The notes beneath the pieces were generated by a model. It did not search any database. It was given only the letters and a program-made list of their open reading frames with translations, and was not told the origin of the DNA. The position numbers and the translations under genes were made by a program. From the NCBI GenBank assembly GCA_003153575.1, contig PLZW01000001.1, forward strand, positions 118,758-167,378: a stretch of DNA of 48,621 nt. Direction: 5' to 3'. Position 1 is the stretch's first letter; each line of letters opens with the position of its first letter. Shown piece after piece: positions 31,926 to 42,092 of this stretch. The stretch is from Acidimicrobiaceae bacterium. Its GTDB lineage: Bacteria; Actinomycetota; Acidimicrobiia; Acidimicrobiales; RAAP-2.

Positions 31926-33959
31926 ATGCCGGGCGGCACGTACGTCGCCGGCCCAGGACAACCCCGCTCGACGTCAAGCACACCGGATCGGACAGGGGCG
32001 ACCAGACAACCGATGCACTTCGACCTTCTCAACGGCATCCAGCCGCTGGTCCTCCTCCTCGGGACCGACGCGTTGCTCGGGGCATTCCTCGTCTATCCGC
32101 TGTGCATGCGGTACCCGGACGACCAGGGCGACGGGTTGGCGCTCGTCCTGCTGCCGAAGCCGAAGCTCCCGTCCTACTGGCTGGTCCCGGGATTCGCGGC
32201 ACTGTTCGTCACGTCGATGGTCGTGTACCACTCGTTGCGGGGCAACTGGAGTCCCGACCAGATCTACTCGGACCTGGTGGCCCGGATCTGCGCGTCAGTG
32301 GTGCGCTCTCCGGCCGAGGTGTCCGGCTACCTGGCCGGCTTCACCCTCGGTCTGCGCTTCCTCACCGTCGGCACCATCGTCTGCCTCGCCGTCCTCGGCC
32401 GCGGCAACGCCCTCCGCCGGTGCCTGGTCGCCTTCCAGGCCCTGGTGTACCTCTTCGTCATGGCCTTCGTGGACGCCACGCTGGTCATCGTGGAGGTGCT
32501 CGTCGGCGCGCCGGTCGCTCCGACCACTCTGCTCGGCAACTTCGCCGCCGTCGGGGTGGCCGTCGTCGCCATGTCCAGGATGCAGTACCTCAACTATGCC
32601 CTGCCGATGCCCAGCCGGGTGCCGTTCGCCAAGCGGCCGAGGATCTCCGATGCGGCCGCCCTCGTCGGGGTGACGGTGGCATCGATGGCCATCTGCATGG
32701 CCGGGCTGCTGTGGATCTTCCACCTGGCCGACCCGGCATTCCGGCCGGCGCTGGCCCTGGTCCTCCCGGTGCCCTTCGCGGCCGGCACCTTCGTGGTGCG
32801 CAGCGCGCTGCTGGCCCTGGTGAACGGGGTGACGGTCCGTCCCGACCCGCCGGTGACGGACAGGCGTCCCCCGATCGACGTCATCATCCCCGCCTACAAC
32901 GAGGAGGAGGTCATCGGGGCGACCCTCGAGGCCATCGACGTGGCCGCTGGCCGCTACGGCGGCCCGGTGCGGGTGATCGTGATGAACGACGGTTCGTCCG
33001 ATGGCACCCGGGAGCTGGCACTGGCGACCATGGCGGTGTTCAGCCATGCCACCGGTGAGGTCCACGACGGCCGCCACGGCGGGAAGTCCGAGTCGCTGAA
33101 CGCGGCCCTCGCCTTGACTCGCACGGACATCGTCGTCCGCATCGACGCCGACACCATCGTCGGGGAGTGGTCGCTCCACTACACGCCCCGCTGGTTCGAG
33201 GACCCCCAGATCGGCCTGGTCGAGCCCATGTGCTTCCCCCGGGCCGGCCGCCGGTCGGTCTTCCCCCACATGCGCCTGTTCGAGGAGCTCAAGCAGTTCG
33301 GGCTCAACCACCGCACCATCCAGACCGTCGACGGGGTCAACGTGGTGCCGGGGGTGTTCACCGCATTCCGGCGGGTCCTGGCCGTCGAGCTCGGCGGTTT
33401 CACCGTCGGGATGAACGGCGAGGACGGGGACTTCACCCTGCGGGCCAGCCGGCTCGGCTACCGGACGTGGATGGACACCAAGATCGTCGTCTACGAGGAC
33501 GTGCCGCCCACCTACGCCGAGATCCGCGAGCAGCGGGTGCGGTGGGGGCGGGCCGTCCACCACAACCAGGCCCGCCACGGCCCCTACCGGGCGGGCGTCG
33601 CCACCCCGAAGGTGTGGTTCAACCAGACCCAGCAGTTCGTAAAGTGCACGTTCGCACCGGCCCGACTGATGCTGCCGCTCTACCTGCTGCTGACCGCCAT
33701 GTTCGAGGGGACCCAGCGGGACGTCATCCTCATCTTCCTCGGCGGCTACGTCATCGCGGAGATCGTCTTCATGGCCCTCCAGGCCGTGCTGACGTTGGGT
33801 TTCCACCAGGGACGCCACTTCGGCTGGGTCCTCCTCTGGCCCATCTGGCACCTCTTCTTGATGGTCTTCGCCACCGAGTCCTGGCTGTCGATGCCGGGTC
33901 GGCCCATCGGGATCCACGGGACCCGGCCACAGGCCATCACCCAAGCGGTGATCCACTGA
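31926..33959 (+). CDS. Membrane processive GT2 polysaccharide synthase
   Basis: A 677-residue membrane glycosyltransferase of the HAS/NodC/cellulose-synthase type. About six N-terminal helices (35-300) precede the catalytic domain: DVIIPAYNEEEVIG (318-331), NDGSSDGT (354-361), RIDADT (405-410), the acceptor-site GEDGD (498-502) and the processive motif QRVRW (536-540). C-terminal helices (about 570-660) follow. All D, DxD, ED and QxxRW elements are present, so it should polymerise and extrude a glycan from cytoplasmic nucleotide sugars. ATG 31926 is used; ATG 32013 is a shorter alternative that removes 29 polar residues. Two sulfatase-type genes flank it, and a ten-unit 18-bp repeat starts at its stop codon. 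Confidence 0.88.
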   Translation: MPGGTYVAGPGQPRSTSSTPDRTGATRQPMHFDLLNGIQPLVLLLGTDALLGAFLVYPLCMRYPDDQGDGLALVLLPKPKLPSYWLVPGFAALFVTSMVVYHSLRGNWSPDQIYSDLVARICASVVRSPAEVSGYLAGFTLGLRFLTVGTIVCLAVLGRGNALRRCLVAFQALVYLFVMAFVDATLVIVEVLVGAPVAPTTLLGNFAAVGVAVVAMSRMQYLNYALPMPSRVPFAKRPRISDAAALVGVTVASMAICMAGLLWIFHLADPAFRPALALVLPVPFAAGTFVVRSALLALVNGVTVRPDPPVTDRRPPIDVIIPAYNEEEVIGATLEAIDVAAGRYGGPVRVIVMNDGSSDGTRELALATMAVFSHATGEVHDGRHGGKSESLNAALALTRTDIVVRIDADTIVGEWSLHYTPRWFEDPQIGLVEPMCFPRAGRRSVFPHMRLFEELKQFGLNHRTIQTVDGVNVVPGVFTAFRRVLAVELGGFTVGMNGEDGDFTLRASRLGYRTWMDTKIVVYEDVPPTYAEIREQRVRWGRAVHHNQARHGPYRAGVATPKVWFNQTQQFVKCTFAPARLMLPLYLLLTAMFEGTQRDVILIFLGGYVIAEIVFMALQAVLTLGFHQGRHFGWVLLWPIWHLFLMVFATESWLSMPGRPIGIHGTRPQAITQAVIH

Positions 33960-34138
33960 GCGGTATCGGGAGACTGAGGGGTACGGGGCGCGTGGGCGGT
34001 GCCGGGCGCGTGGGCGGTGCCGGGCGACCGGGCGGTACCGGGCGTGTGGGCGGTACCGGGCGACTGAGCGGTGCCGAGCGACCGGGCGGTACCGGGCGAC
34101 CGGGCGGTACCGGGGGACTGAGCGGTGCCGGTCCGGGA
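33959..34138. repeat. 18-bp tandem repeat x10 after the synthase gene
   Basis: Ten units with strict 18-bp spacing, consensus near GGCGGTACCGGGCGACTG, beginning in the stop codon of the synthase gene (unit starts 33959, 33977, 33995, 34013, 34031, 34049, 34067, 34085, 34103, 34121). No spacers interrupt it. It fills most of the 274-nt gap before the sulfatase gene. Confidence 0.92.
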
Positions 34139-34233
34139 GGCACGTCCGCAACTACGCTCGCCACCACGTCAACCATGCGCGCCACTTCGACGACTTCCAC
34201 CACGCCCGCTGACACGACACGACGGAACGCGCC

Positions 34234-35808
34234 ATGCGCCTGATCTACTTCGATGTCGACACCCTGCGGGCCGACCACTTGGGTTGTTACGGGTACAACC
34301 GCCCCACCAGCCCGGTCATCGACGGCCTGGCCGCCCGGGGCCTGCGCTTGGACAATGTGCACGCCTCGGACACCCCGTGCCTGCCGTCACGCTCGGCGCT
34401 GTCGACCGGCCAATTCGGCATCCGCAACGGGGCGGTCAACCATGGTGGCATCGGAACGGACCTCCTGCCCGAAGGCGCCCGCCGGGGATTCCGCACCGAG
34501 GCCGCCGCCCACAGCTGGATGGCACCCTTGCGCGATCTCGGGATGTGGACGACGTCGATCAGCACGTTCGCCGAACGCCACTCGGCGTACCACTTCGACG
34601 CCGGCTTCAACGAGTGCCTCAACCTCGGCACCCGGGGCATCGAGACTGCTGACCAGGTGGCGGCGGTTGCTCGCGACTGGCTGCTGCGCAACGGACATCG
34701 CGACGACTGGTTCCTCCACGTCCACCTGTGGGACCCTCACACCCCGTACCGGACACCGTCCTCGTTCGGCGACCCGTTCGATGACGAGCCGGTCCCGACG
34801 TGGCTTGACGAGGAGGTCCGGGCCGCCCACTGGCTGCTACCCGGGCCCCATTCGGCACAGGAGCTGGCCGGGTTCGGCCCCCGCGACGTGTGGGACCGCT
34901 ACCCACGCCAACCGCACCAGGCCGCGTCGATGGATGACGTGCGCCGTATCTTCGACGGCTACGACACCGGGATCCGCTATGCCGACGACCAGATCGGTCA
35001 GCTGCTCGACGTGGTCGATGTTCTGGGACTCACCGATGACACCGCGGTGATGGTCACCGCCGACCACGGCGAGAACCTGGGGGAGCTCGGCATCTACTGC
35101 GACCACCAGACGGCCGATCAGCACACCACCCGGCTGCCATTTGTGTTGGCCTGGCCGGGACTCCACGGACCGGGACGGGACGGCGTCGGTCGGGACGGCG
35201 TCGGTCGGGACGGCGTCGGATCCGAAGTGGGGACGCCCGCGGGGTTGGGGCCCGATGCGGTGGACACGGGTCTCCACTATCAGATCGACGTGATGGCGAC
35301 CGTGCTGGAACTGGCGGGAGCCGAAGTGCCCGAACGATGGGACGGGTCATCGTTCGCCGACGCCCTCCGCTCGGGGCGGCCGACCGGACGCGACCATCTG
35401 GTGCTGTCCCATGGCGCCTGGACGGCCCAGCGCGCCGTCCGATTCGGCGAGTGGATCTGTATCCGCACCTACCACGACGCCTTCCACGGGTTCCCCGAGG
35501 TGCTGCTGTTCGACCTGGAGACCGATCCCCATGAACAGCAGGACGTGGCCGCCGACCATCCCGACGTGGTCGAGCACGCCCTCGCCCGACTCGCCGAGTG
35601 GGCCAGCGACGCGCTGGCCCACTCGCCGACCGGGGTCGACCCGCTGTGGACGGTCATGACCGGCGGCGGCCCGTGGCACAGCCGCGTCGACGTCCCGTGG
35701 TACCTCGACCGGCTCCGGGCCACGGGACGAGGACGGTGGGCCGACCATTTCGCGGCCCAGGGCTGGCCGCGGCCACCGGGTCCAGCACTGGGGGTGCTCG
35801 GGCCCTAA
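34234..35808 (+). CDS. Sulfatase with canonical CxPSR motif
   Basis: A 524-residue formylglycine-type sulfatase. Metal ligands begin in IYFDVDTLRADHLGCYG; the modification motif is C49-L-P-S-R53 followed by SALSTG, and VTADHGENLGE supplies the later Asp/His pair. No signal peptide is seen, so it is probably cytoplasmic or exported by an unknown route. Between the catalytic halves a 15-bp repeat encodes three GRDGV units (near 35165-35215), probably a loop insertion. C49 occupies the same residue number as Thr49 in the fusion protein encoded at 28697, indicating the two descend from a common ancestor. A formylglycine-generating enzyme is not encoded in this window and must act from elsewhere. 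Confidence 0.87.
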   Translation: MRLIYFDVDTLRADHLGCYGYNRPTSPVIDGLAARGLRLDNVHASDTPCLPSRSALSTGQFGIRNGAVNHGGIGTDLLPEGARRGFRTEAAAHSWMAPLRDLGMWTTSISTFAERHSAYHFDAGFNECLNLGTRGIETADQVAAVARDWLLRNGHRDDWFLHVHLWDPHTPYRTPSSFGDPFDDEPVPTWLDEEVRAAHWLLPGPHSAQELAGFGPRDVWDRYPRQPHQAASMDDVRRIFDGYDTGIRYADDQIGQLLDVVDVLGLTDDTAVMVTADHGENLGELGIYCDHQTADQHTTRLPFVLAWPGLHGPGRDGVGRDGVGRDGVGSEVGTPAGLGPDAVDTGLHYQIDVMATVLELAGAEVPERWDGSSFADALRSGRPTGRDHLVLSHGAWTAQRAVRFGEWICIRTYHDAFHGFPEVLLFDLETDPHEQQDVAADHPDVVEHALARLAEWASDALAHSPTGVDPLWTVMTGGGPWHSRVDVPWYLDRLRATGRGRWADHFAAQGWPRPPGPALGVLGP

Positions 35809-35815
35809 TTCCTCG

Positions 35816-35835
35816 GGCCCCAAATCAATGGGGCC
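35816..35835. terminator. Bidirectional terminator between convergent genes
   Basis: Inverted repeat GGCCCCA (35816-35822) / TGGGGCC (35829-35835) with a 6-nt AT-rich loop, in the 99-nt gap between the rightward sulfatase and the leftward GH5-like gene. A further GGGGCC repeat follows at about 35854. Confidence 0.6.
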
Positions 35836-35907
35836 GGAACCGATGGGGCCGGCGCCCGTTCCGCGACCGTCCCAGCGGCGATGCATTGCCGGACCGCCGC
35901 GAGGACG

Positions 35908-37305
35908 TCAGCGGAGCGGCCGGCGCCTCGATCTCCGCCCCAGGATGGCGACCGCCGCTGCCGCGACCAGGAGGGCGGCCACCCCCGCCGCCAGCAACCG
36001 GGTGGTCCCGAAGTTCCCGCCCGTCGGGACGACGGTCGACGGGGCCGCGGCGGCCGGACCCGAGGCGCCGGATGGGCTGGGAACGCTGTTGCCCCGGAAG
36101 AAGGCGAGGATCAGCGAGCCGGGCCCCTCGGTGTTGGACTGGAGCGCGGCAGTCAGAGCCGCCCGGTGCTTCTTGCCCGTGGCGGTCGGGCACTGGGTGG
36201 TGGTCCCGGCATAGGTTGTCGGGTTCTCCGGGTTGTTCCCGACCTGCATCACTCCCGGATTGAGGGCCCAGGCGATGAGTCCGAGGTGCTTGGCGTGCAG
36301 GTAGGCGAGCAGCTGCGGCACGAGCGTGGGCGAGTCCGTATTGCACGAGCCGGTGCCGGGCCAGTCCTGGAATGCCTCCATCATGACGGGGACCGTGTCC
36401 GAGAGATTGCCGAAGTTGGCCGCCCACTCCGCCTGGGTGACGTCGTTCGACTTGAGGTCCGGCTCCATCCCGTAGGCGAGGTTGGAGCCGTTGAGCACGT
36501 ACCGGGGCAGGCCCGACAGGTCCTTGTCGGCCTGGAGCCCCTCGGCGATGATCACGTTGGTCGCGCCGTCGGCCCGGATTCTGTCGACGAGCGGCTGCAT
36601 GCCGACGAACTGGTAGGTGGTCCCGCCGACGTCGGTGGTCCCCCCGTTCCTCCACAGGTTCCAGGTGGCGTCCATCGAGCCGGCCGCAGCCATGCCCAGG
36701 CGGGGCTCGTTGTAGAGGTCGAAGAACACCATGGGATCGTCCTTGAAGGCCGAGGAGACGGCATCCCAGAACGGGATGGCGCTGGCCACGGGGAGTGGTG
36801 GCTGGTCGAAGTACTCCTCCTGCTCGGTGATGATGGCGACCATGCCGAGGCTGTTCGCCAACTGCACATCGGCCGTCAGACGGGCGAGGAACGACGGGTC
36901 GACGGCGCCGTTCGGGAGGAGGTTCTGCTCGGCCACCTGGAAGCGGATGACGTTGGCGTGCCAGTAGGTTGCCGCGGCCCGGATCTTGGTGGTGTCGGGC
37001 ACCGGATCGGTCGGCGTGGTGGCATCGTTGCAGGTGACGTCCTGCTCGGCCAGGCAGTAGACCACGAACCCGTAGGGGATGAACTGCTGGCCATTCGGTC
37101 CGAGCACCTGATTCCCGACCACGTGGTACCCGCCGGAGCCCGGCGTCCCGATGGTCGAGCTCAACAGGGTGGCGGATGGAACGGACCGCGAAGTCGTCGC
37201 CGGCACACCGGCTTCCGCGGCCGATGGGACGGCGACAACCAGCGCCAGGGTGGTCGCCAGGATGCTTGCTGTGATGACGAGGATGCGGTGTACGGCACCG
37301 TGCAC
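35908..37305 (-). CDS. GH5-like secreted glycoside hydrolase (1)
   Basis: A 465-residue exported GH-A enzyme. Start GTG 37305 is fixed by CAGGAG six bases upstream and by the signal peptide it opens (cleavage near AEAG, residue 33); the frame itself extends to 37464. Key residues: Glu200 in FFDLYNEPRLG (acid/base) and Glu310 in TVPVMMEAFQDW (nucleophile). The C-terminus has VPTGG followed by a membrane helix and RRSRRR, resembling a wall- or membrane-anchoring tail. It is one of three GH5-like paralogues in this window (others at 42093 and 43593), sharing the layout GQxxxPYGFV, YWHAN and TQAEWAANFG. Substrate unknown. Confidence 0.84.
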   Translation of the reverse strand: MHGAVHRILVITASILATTLALVVAVPSAAEAGVPATTSRSVPSATLLSSTIGTPGSGGYHVVGNQVLGPNGQQFIPYGFVVYCLAEQDVTCNDATTPTDPVPDTTKIRAAATYWHANVIRFQVAEQNLLPNGAVDPSFLARLTADVQLANSLGMVAIITEQEEYFDQPPLPVASAIPFWDAVSSAFKDDPMVFFDLYNEPRLGMAAAGSMDATWNLWRNGGTTDVGGTTYQFVGMQPLVDRIRADGATNVIIAEGLQADKDLSGLPRYVLNGSNLAYGMEPDLKSNDVTQAEWAANFGNLSDTVPVMMEAFQDWPGTGSCNTDSPTLVPQLLAYLHAKHLGLIAWALNPGVMQVGNNPENPTTYAGTTTQCPTATGKKHRAALTAALQSNTEGPGSLILAFFRGNSVPSPSGASGPAAAAPSTVVPTGGNFGTTRLLAAGVAALLVAAAAVAILGRRSRRRPLR

Positions 37306-37727
37306 GGTGGCTCCTGAGCGATCGCTGGGGTGGACCTGGACCTGCATGTCGTATTCGGCTCCAGCCGGGCAGTGGGCTGGAGCTCGGCAGGGTTGTGGAG
37401 GGGAACGGGGCATCCGGTGGGTCGTGGTCGAGGGCCCATTCGACCCTGGCCGCCCTCCGGACACCGGCTCCGGCGTTGGTCACCGGCTCCGGCGTTCGAC
37501 TTGGGTTGTGAACCCCGCCATCGACCCGGGGCAACGAAGCGGGGGGTTCGTCTCCAAGAGTGTGACGTTCGGATGTGATGGCGACGTCAGAAGAATATGA
37601 GGGATCCATGTGCACCGGGGGCGCGGGTGCCCTCGACGGCGCGGGTGCCCTCGACGTACAAACGGGGCGTCCACATCATCCGCGGTACTCGGAGCTCGAA
37701 TTCCAACCTCGGGCCGGCCCCGGACCT

Positions 37728-40700
37728 CTAGCTGGGCAAGCCCCAGACGTACAGGTGGCCGTCACCCGAGCCCACGTAGATCTGCCCGTTGGAGACGGCG
37801 GGCGAGGAGGTGACCGGTCCGCCGGTGGTGCCGGTCCACAGGGGGCTACACGTGGTCGCCTTACCGCATCCGGCGGCATTGAGCGCATAGACCTTCCCGT
37901 CGTTCGAACCGACGTAGACGACGCCATTGGCCACGGCCGGCGAGGAGACGACCGGACCGCCCGTCGTCGCCTTCCACTCGAGCGCGTGGGTGAAATGTGA
38001 GAATGCGGACAGCGTGCCGTCGTCCGACCCGACGAAGATGCTCCCGTAGGCAACGGCCGGGGACGATTCGATCGGTCCGCCGGTGGATACCGTCCACAGG
38101 GGGGTGCACGTCGACGCGCAGGTGAGCGGGAAAGCGTAGAGTTTCCCGTCCTGGGAGCCCACGTACACGGTGTTCTTCACGATGGCCGGGGAGGACGACA
38201 CCGTCCCGCCGGTGGAGCCGCTCCAGAGCACCGCTCCCGTCGTGGGGTTGAGGGCGTACACCTTGGATCCCGATCCGACCACCACGGTGCCGGCCACGTA
38301 GGCCGGTGACGACGTGACCGGTGCGCCGAGCGGCGTCGACCACAGAATGCGCTTGCCCGCAGTGTCGATGGCGTACAGGTTGCCGTTGTCGGCACCCACG
38401 TAGAGGGTGGACTGGCGACCGACGGGGGACGACTCGATCGGGCTGCCGAGCGGAATGCTCAGCGTCGAGAGGCACATACCGGCATTGCGCGGCCCGCACG
38501 TATTGGGCCAGCCGTACAAGGTGCCGTCCTTGGAGCCGACGTAGATCTGGGATCCCACCACGAACGGCGAGGACACGACTGCTCCCGTGGTCGGCAGGGC
38601 GCGCACCTGGGCGAAGGTGGACGCGTTCCACTCGTAGAGATTTCCGTCGACAGAACCGGCGAAGATCAACCCGTTGTGGGCTGCCGGCGACGAGGTGATG
38701 GCCTGGGTGGCCGACCCCTGCCACGGGGCGACCAAGGTGGCCACGTTGGCGACACCGATCGCGATCTCGTAGGGGTTGAAGCTCCCTCCTGAAGCCGAGT
38801 ACCGGAACTCCCAGTTGACGGAGACCGTGAGGGTCTGGGTCGAGCCGATGCCGCTCGACTGGCCGACCGAGCTCACCGTGTAGGTGCCGGGCGCCATCGT
38901 CGAGGGCACGGCGAGAGGTGCGCTGGCGAACGTGCTCGTCGCACCGACCTTGGCTGTTCCCCACGCCTGACCGTTGAGGCTCACGTCGACGGTCTCTCCT
39001 GGCGCGTACCCGCGTCCGGTGACGGTGACCGGGTTGGTCGGTCCGGCGACGGACGGATTCAGGGAGGTGGTGGCCTTCACCATGTAGGTGAAGGGCGCCG
39101 TGGCGGTGGTCCCGTCGGAATCGCTGACCGTGAGGATGGCCCCGAAGTCGCCGGCCTGGGTGAAGCTGTGGACGGCTGTCGGACTGGGCGGGGGACCGGA
39201 GCCGGTGACCGGCGGGCTCCCGTCCCCGAACGAGAGGGACCAGCCGGTGATGGTGGTGCCTGCCGGGGCGGTGGTGGCCGAGCCGTCGAAGGCGACGTTG
39301 TCCATGGGGGCGAGACCGCCGGGAGGCGAAGCCGTCAGGGCCGGGAGGGGCGGTGGCGGCTGGACCTGGACCGACGCCGTGGTGGAGCCGCTCGTTCCGG
39401 TCCCGTCGAGGACAGTCAGCGTCGCCGTGAAGGACCCGGCGCTCAGGTAGGTGTGGGCGAGCACGGCCGGGGGGGCGCCGGTGCCGGTGGCGTCCGGGGT
39501 CCCGTCCCCGAAGGACAGGTCCCACGAGGTGATCGGCCCGTTGGGGGAGCTGCTGGCCGAGCCGTCAAGGTTGACGGTCAAGGGCGCGGTCCCCCCCGAG
39601 GTGCCCGGTGTGCGACCGGGGCTGGGGGCCGGGCCCCAGGGTGCGGAGCTGTTGAGGATCAGCGGGGGATTCGGGGTCTGGTTGAAGTTGAAGTCGGTCT
39701 GGAGGTCACCGAGCTGAGGGGCGTTCTCCCGGACGTCGGGGCGAGGGTCCGGGCGCCCGTCGGTGGCCGGGTCCAGGCGCTGGCCGCTCAGGAAGTCGTC
39801 CTCGATGAACTTGGCGAAAGCGTCGAAGCTGAGCACCTGCGAGTCGATCTTGCCCGGGATGGAGTACGGGCTGATGATGATGGTCGGGACTCTCAGGCCG
39901 TAGCCCTCGGCGTCGACGTGCGGGGGCACGACATGGTCGTAGAAGCCACCCCAGTCGTCCCAGCTCAAGATGATGGCTGTGCTGTTCCAGTCCGGCCCCT
40001 CCATGACGGCGTTGATCAGCCCGGTGACGTAGGCCTGGCCCAGGCTGACCGGGGCCGTCGGGTGCTCGCTCACGATGTTGTTGGGCACGACCCACGACAC
40101 GGCCGGAAGGGTGCCGTTGCGCGCCTCGGGATAGAACTTGGAGGTGTTCACGATGTTGCCCAGCTGCCCGTCCTGCTGCACGTCGGTGAAGTCCGGGAGG
40201 GGGTTCCAGACGCCCGGCTGGGCCGGGCTGAGCGAGCTCGCCTCGCAGTTGGCCGCGTCGTCCTTGCAGTCGGGATTTCCCCCGGCGCCGACGAAGTACT
40301 GCCAGCTCACCCCGGCTCGGTGGAGCAGCCAGGTCAGGTCGGTCCAGGCGTAGTTGTCGTTGTACCCGGTGCGCGGCTGGTTGAGGTAGCCCGTGCAGCT
40401 CGAGGGGTCACCGGTTCGGCTGCACGAGGCCGCCCACAGCGACACCAGGCCGAGGTGCGAAGGAAGGCTCCACCCCAGGTTGGTGGCGAACATGTGGTCG
40501 GTGAGGGTGAAGTGCCCGGCGTAGGACCAGTAGTTCGGGATCTCGGCCGCCGTGTGGTAGCCCATCACGTCGGGGAGCGGGCAGTTGGCCGAGCCGGTCG
40601 AGCAGCTCGACGGCGACTCACGTTGGGCCTCCTTGATGAACCCGTCCATCTTGCCGGCGTCGATGTCGCGGATGGAGTTCTCGTCGCCGTGGGGTCCGCC

Positions 40701-41996
40701 CCCGTTCGTGTCGCTGGTGTCGTGATAGGGCTTGACGCACTGTCCGGACGCGGGGTCGGGCACACACACGCTGGGGACACCGTTCGTCATGGGGATCCCG
40801 TCGGCTCCCGGATAGGTGCCGAAGTAGCTGTCGAAGGACCGGTTCTCCTGCATGATCATGATCACGTGCTGGATCTTGTGGATGCCGGTGGTTGTCGACG
40901 AAGGGGTGATCACCAAGTTGGCCTTGGGTGGGGTCGGGTGCACAACGACCTGGGCGGTGGCGGCGTTGGTAAGACCGCCGGAGTCGGTCACCGTAAGCGT
41001 GGCGGTATAGGTGCCGGCCGCCGTGTACGTGTGGCTGGCTGTTGCAGCCGGTGGTGCCCCGTGCGCGCTAGCGGCCGTCGTACCGTCGCCGAAGTTGAGG
41101 GTCCACGAGGTGAGCGTGCCGGTGGCGTCGGTGCTGGCCGAGCCGTCGAGGCTGACCGCAAGTGGGGCGGTGCCTGAACCCGGACTGGCCGTCAGCGCCG
41201 CGGTCGGTCCTGCGGCCAGCCGGGCCGAGGAGGCGCCCACGGCCGACGGGGATACGACGACCGTGGCCGTGGCCGTGGCCGTCAGGTGCTGTGCGTTCGA
41301 CACCAGCAGGACGGCGGCGAAGGTCCCGGGATGGGCGTAGACGTGGGGAACCGACAGTGGCGGGGCTCCGCTGCCGGTGGTGGGTGCAGCGCCATCCCCG
41401 AATGACAGGGCCCAGGAGGTCACGGGATCTCCGGACGACGGCGTGGTCGACGAGCCGAGGCGGACCTGGAGGGCCGCCATCCCCGAGCCCGGGCTGGCCG
41501 TCAGGTCAACGAGGGGAGCGCCGGGCGTGGGTGCATTGACCGTGACGGTGGAGCGGCTGGCCCCGCGCCGCCCGTCGGCCCCCGTGACCTGCAGGATGGC
41601 CGTGAAGATGCCTGGGTTCAGATAGGTGTGGGCGATAGCGGCCGGAGGCAGGCCGGAACCGGCGTCGTCGCGGGTGTGGTCACCAAAGGAGAGGGTCCAG
41701 GCGACGATGGTCCCGCCAGGGGCGGAACTCATGGCGCCGTCGAAGCTGACGCGCAACGGTGCGTTCCCCGATGTCGGGATTGCCCCCACGTCGGCGACAG
41801 GATTGGTCCCGGGCGGTGCCGGATGGTCCGCCGCATGTGCCGCCAAGGTGGCCGGGACCCCTGCGGCGAGCCCGAGCACGACAAGCGCGGCCAATGTCAG
41901 CGGGAGCAGTCGACGTCGGGATGCCATGCCACGCTTCGTGTGCCGCCTCAAGGTGCCCCCTCGTTGGCCTGGACGGGAAATGGCCTGATCCACCAT
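37728..41996 (-). CDS. Giant secreted PKD / phosphoesterase / PQQ-propeller protein
   Basis: A 1422-residue exported multidomain protein. A signal peptide begins at Met24 ([22 protein letters not shown] 41927), so 41996 may overstate the start. Three PKD domains (about 65-155, 160-250, 262-352; SFGDG and HTYxxxGxxTA motifs) precede a phosphoesterase of the bacterial phospholipase C/acid phosphatase AcpA type (about 374-790: [46 protein letters not shown]). Two more PKD domains, an Ig-like domain ([16 protein letters not shown]), and a PQQ-type propeller (about 1110-1420; repeats such as [23 protein letters not shown]) follow. Fusion of a phosphoesterase with an outer propeller is unusual. It may cleave phosphodiester groups of surface glycan or lipid. 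Confidence 0.86.
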   Translation of the reverse strand: MVDQAISRPGQRGGTLRRHTKRGMASRRRLLPLTLAALVVLGLAAGVPATLAAHAADHPAPPGTNPVADVGAIPTSGNAPLRVSFDGAMSSAPGGTIVAWTLSFGDHTRDDAGSGLPPAAIAHTYLNPGIFTAILQVTGADGRRGASRSTVTVNAPTPGAPLVDLTASPGSGMAALQVRLGSSTTPSSGDPVTSWALSFGDGAAPTTGSGAPPLSVPHVYAHPGTFAAVLLVSNAQHLTATATATVVVSPSAVGASSARLAAGPTAALTASPGSGTAPLAVSLDGSASTDATGTLTSWTLNFGDGTTAASAHGAPPAATASHTYTAAGTYTATLTVTDSGGLTNAATAQVVVHPTPPKANLVITPSSTTTGIHKIQHVIMIMQENRSFDSYFGTYPGADGIPMTNGVPSVCVPDPASGQCVKPYHDTSDTNGGGPHGDENSIRDIDAGKMDGFIKEAQRESPSSCSTGSANCPLPDVMGYHTAAEIPNYWSYAGHFTLTDHMFATNLGWSLPSHLGLVSLWAASCSRTGDPSSCTGYLNQPRTGYNDNYAWTDLTWLLHRAGVSWQYFVGAGGNPDCKDDAANCEASSLSPAQPGVWNPLPDFTDVQQDGQLGNIVNTSKFYPEARNGTLPAVSWVVPNNIVSEHPTAPVSLGQAYVTGLINAVMEGPDWNSTAIILSWDDWGGFYDHVVPPHVDAEGYGLRVPTIIISPYSIPGKIDSQVLSFDAFAKFIEDDFLSGQRLDPATDGRPDPRPDVRENAPQLGDLQTDFNFNQTPNPPLILNSSAPWGPAPSPGRTPGTSGGTAPLTVNLDGSASSSPNGPITSWDLSFGDGTPDATGTGAPPAVLAHTYLSAGSFTATLTVLDGTGTSGSTTASVQVQPPPPLPALTASPPGGLAPMDNVAFDGSATTAPAGTTITGWSLSFGDGSPPVTGSGPPPSPTAVHSFTQAGDFGAILTVSDSDGTTATAPFTYMVKATTSLNPSVAGPTNPVTVTGRGYAPGETVDVSLNGQAWGTAKVGATSTFASAPLAVPSTMAPGTYTVSSVGQSSGIGSTQTLTVSVNWEFRYSASGGSFNPYEIAIGVANVATLVAPWQGSATQAITSSPAAHNGLIFAGSVDGNLYEWNASTFAQVRALPTTGAVVSSPFVVGSQIYVGSKDGTLYGWPNTCGPRNAGMCLSTLSIPLGSPIESSPVGRQSTLYVGADNGNLYAIDTAGKRILWSTPLGAPVTSSPAYVAGTVVVGSGSKVYALNPTTGAVLWSGSTGGTVSSSPAIVKNTVYVGSQDGKLYAFPLTCASTCTPLWTVSTGGPIESSPAVAYGSIFVGSDDGTLSAFSHFTHALEWKATTGGPVVSSPAVANGVVYVGSNDGKVYALNAAGCGKATTCSPLWTGTTGGPVTSSPAVSNGQIYVGSGDGHLYVWGLPS

Positions 41997-42092
41997 CGAC
42001 CGTCATGTCTTCCAGTCCGGACTTGCAATTACCACGATACCTGCGACAGTGACCAAAGCGCATATCGGCGTCTGAGCGTCTGGCCCTGAGCG

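Noticed and set aside
33959-34138. CRISPR array
   Set aside because: Units are contiguous at 18 bp with no unique spacers and no cas genes nearby.
35908-36080. LPxTG sortase signal at the C-terminus of the first GH5-like protein
   Set aside because: VPTGG followed by a helix and Arg tail resembles one, but the motif is not LPxTG and no sortase gene is present, so only a membrane anchor is claimed.
37306-37615. Long N-terminal extension of the first GH5-like gene and an overlapping 596-codon frame
   Set aside because: The GTG at 37305 has CAGGAG and opens directly into a signal peptide; upstream sequence lacks a start signal and the other frame is a shadow.
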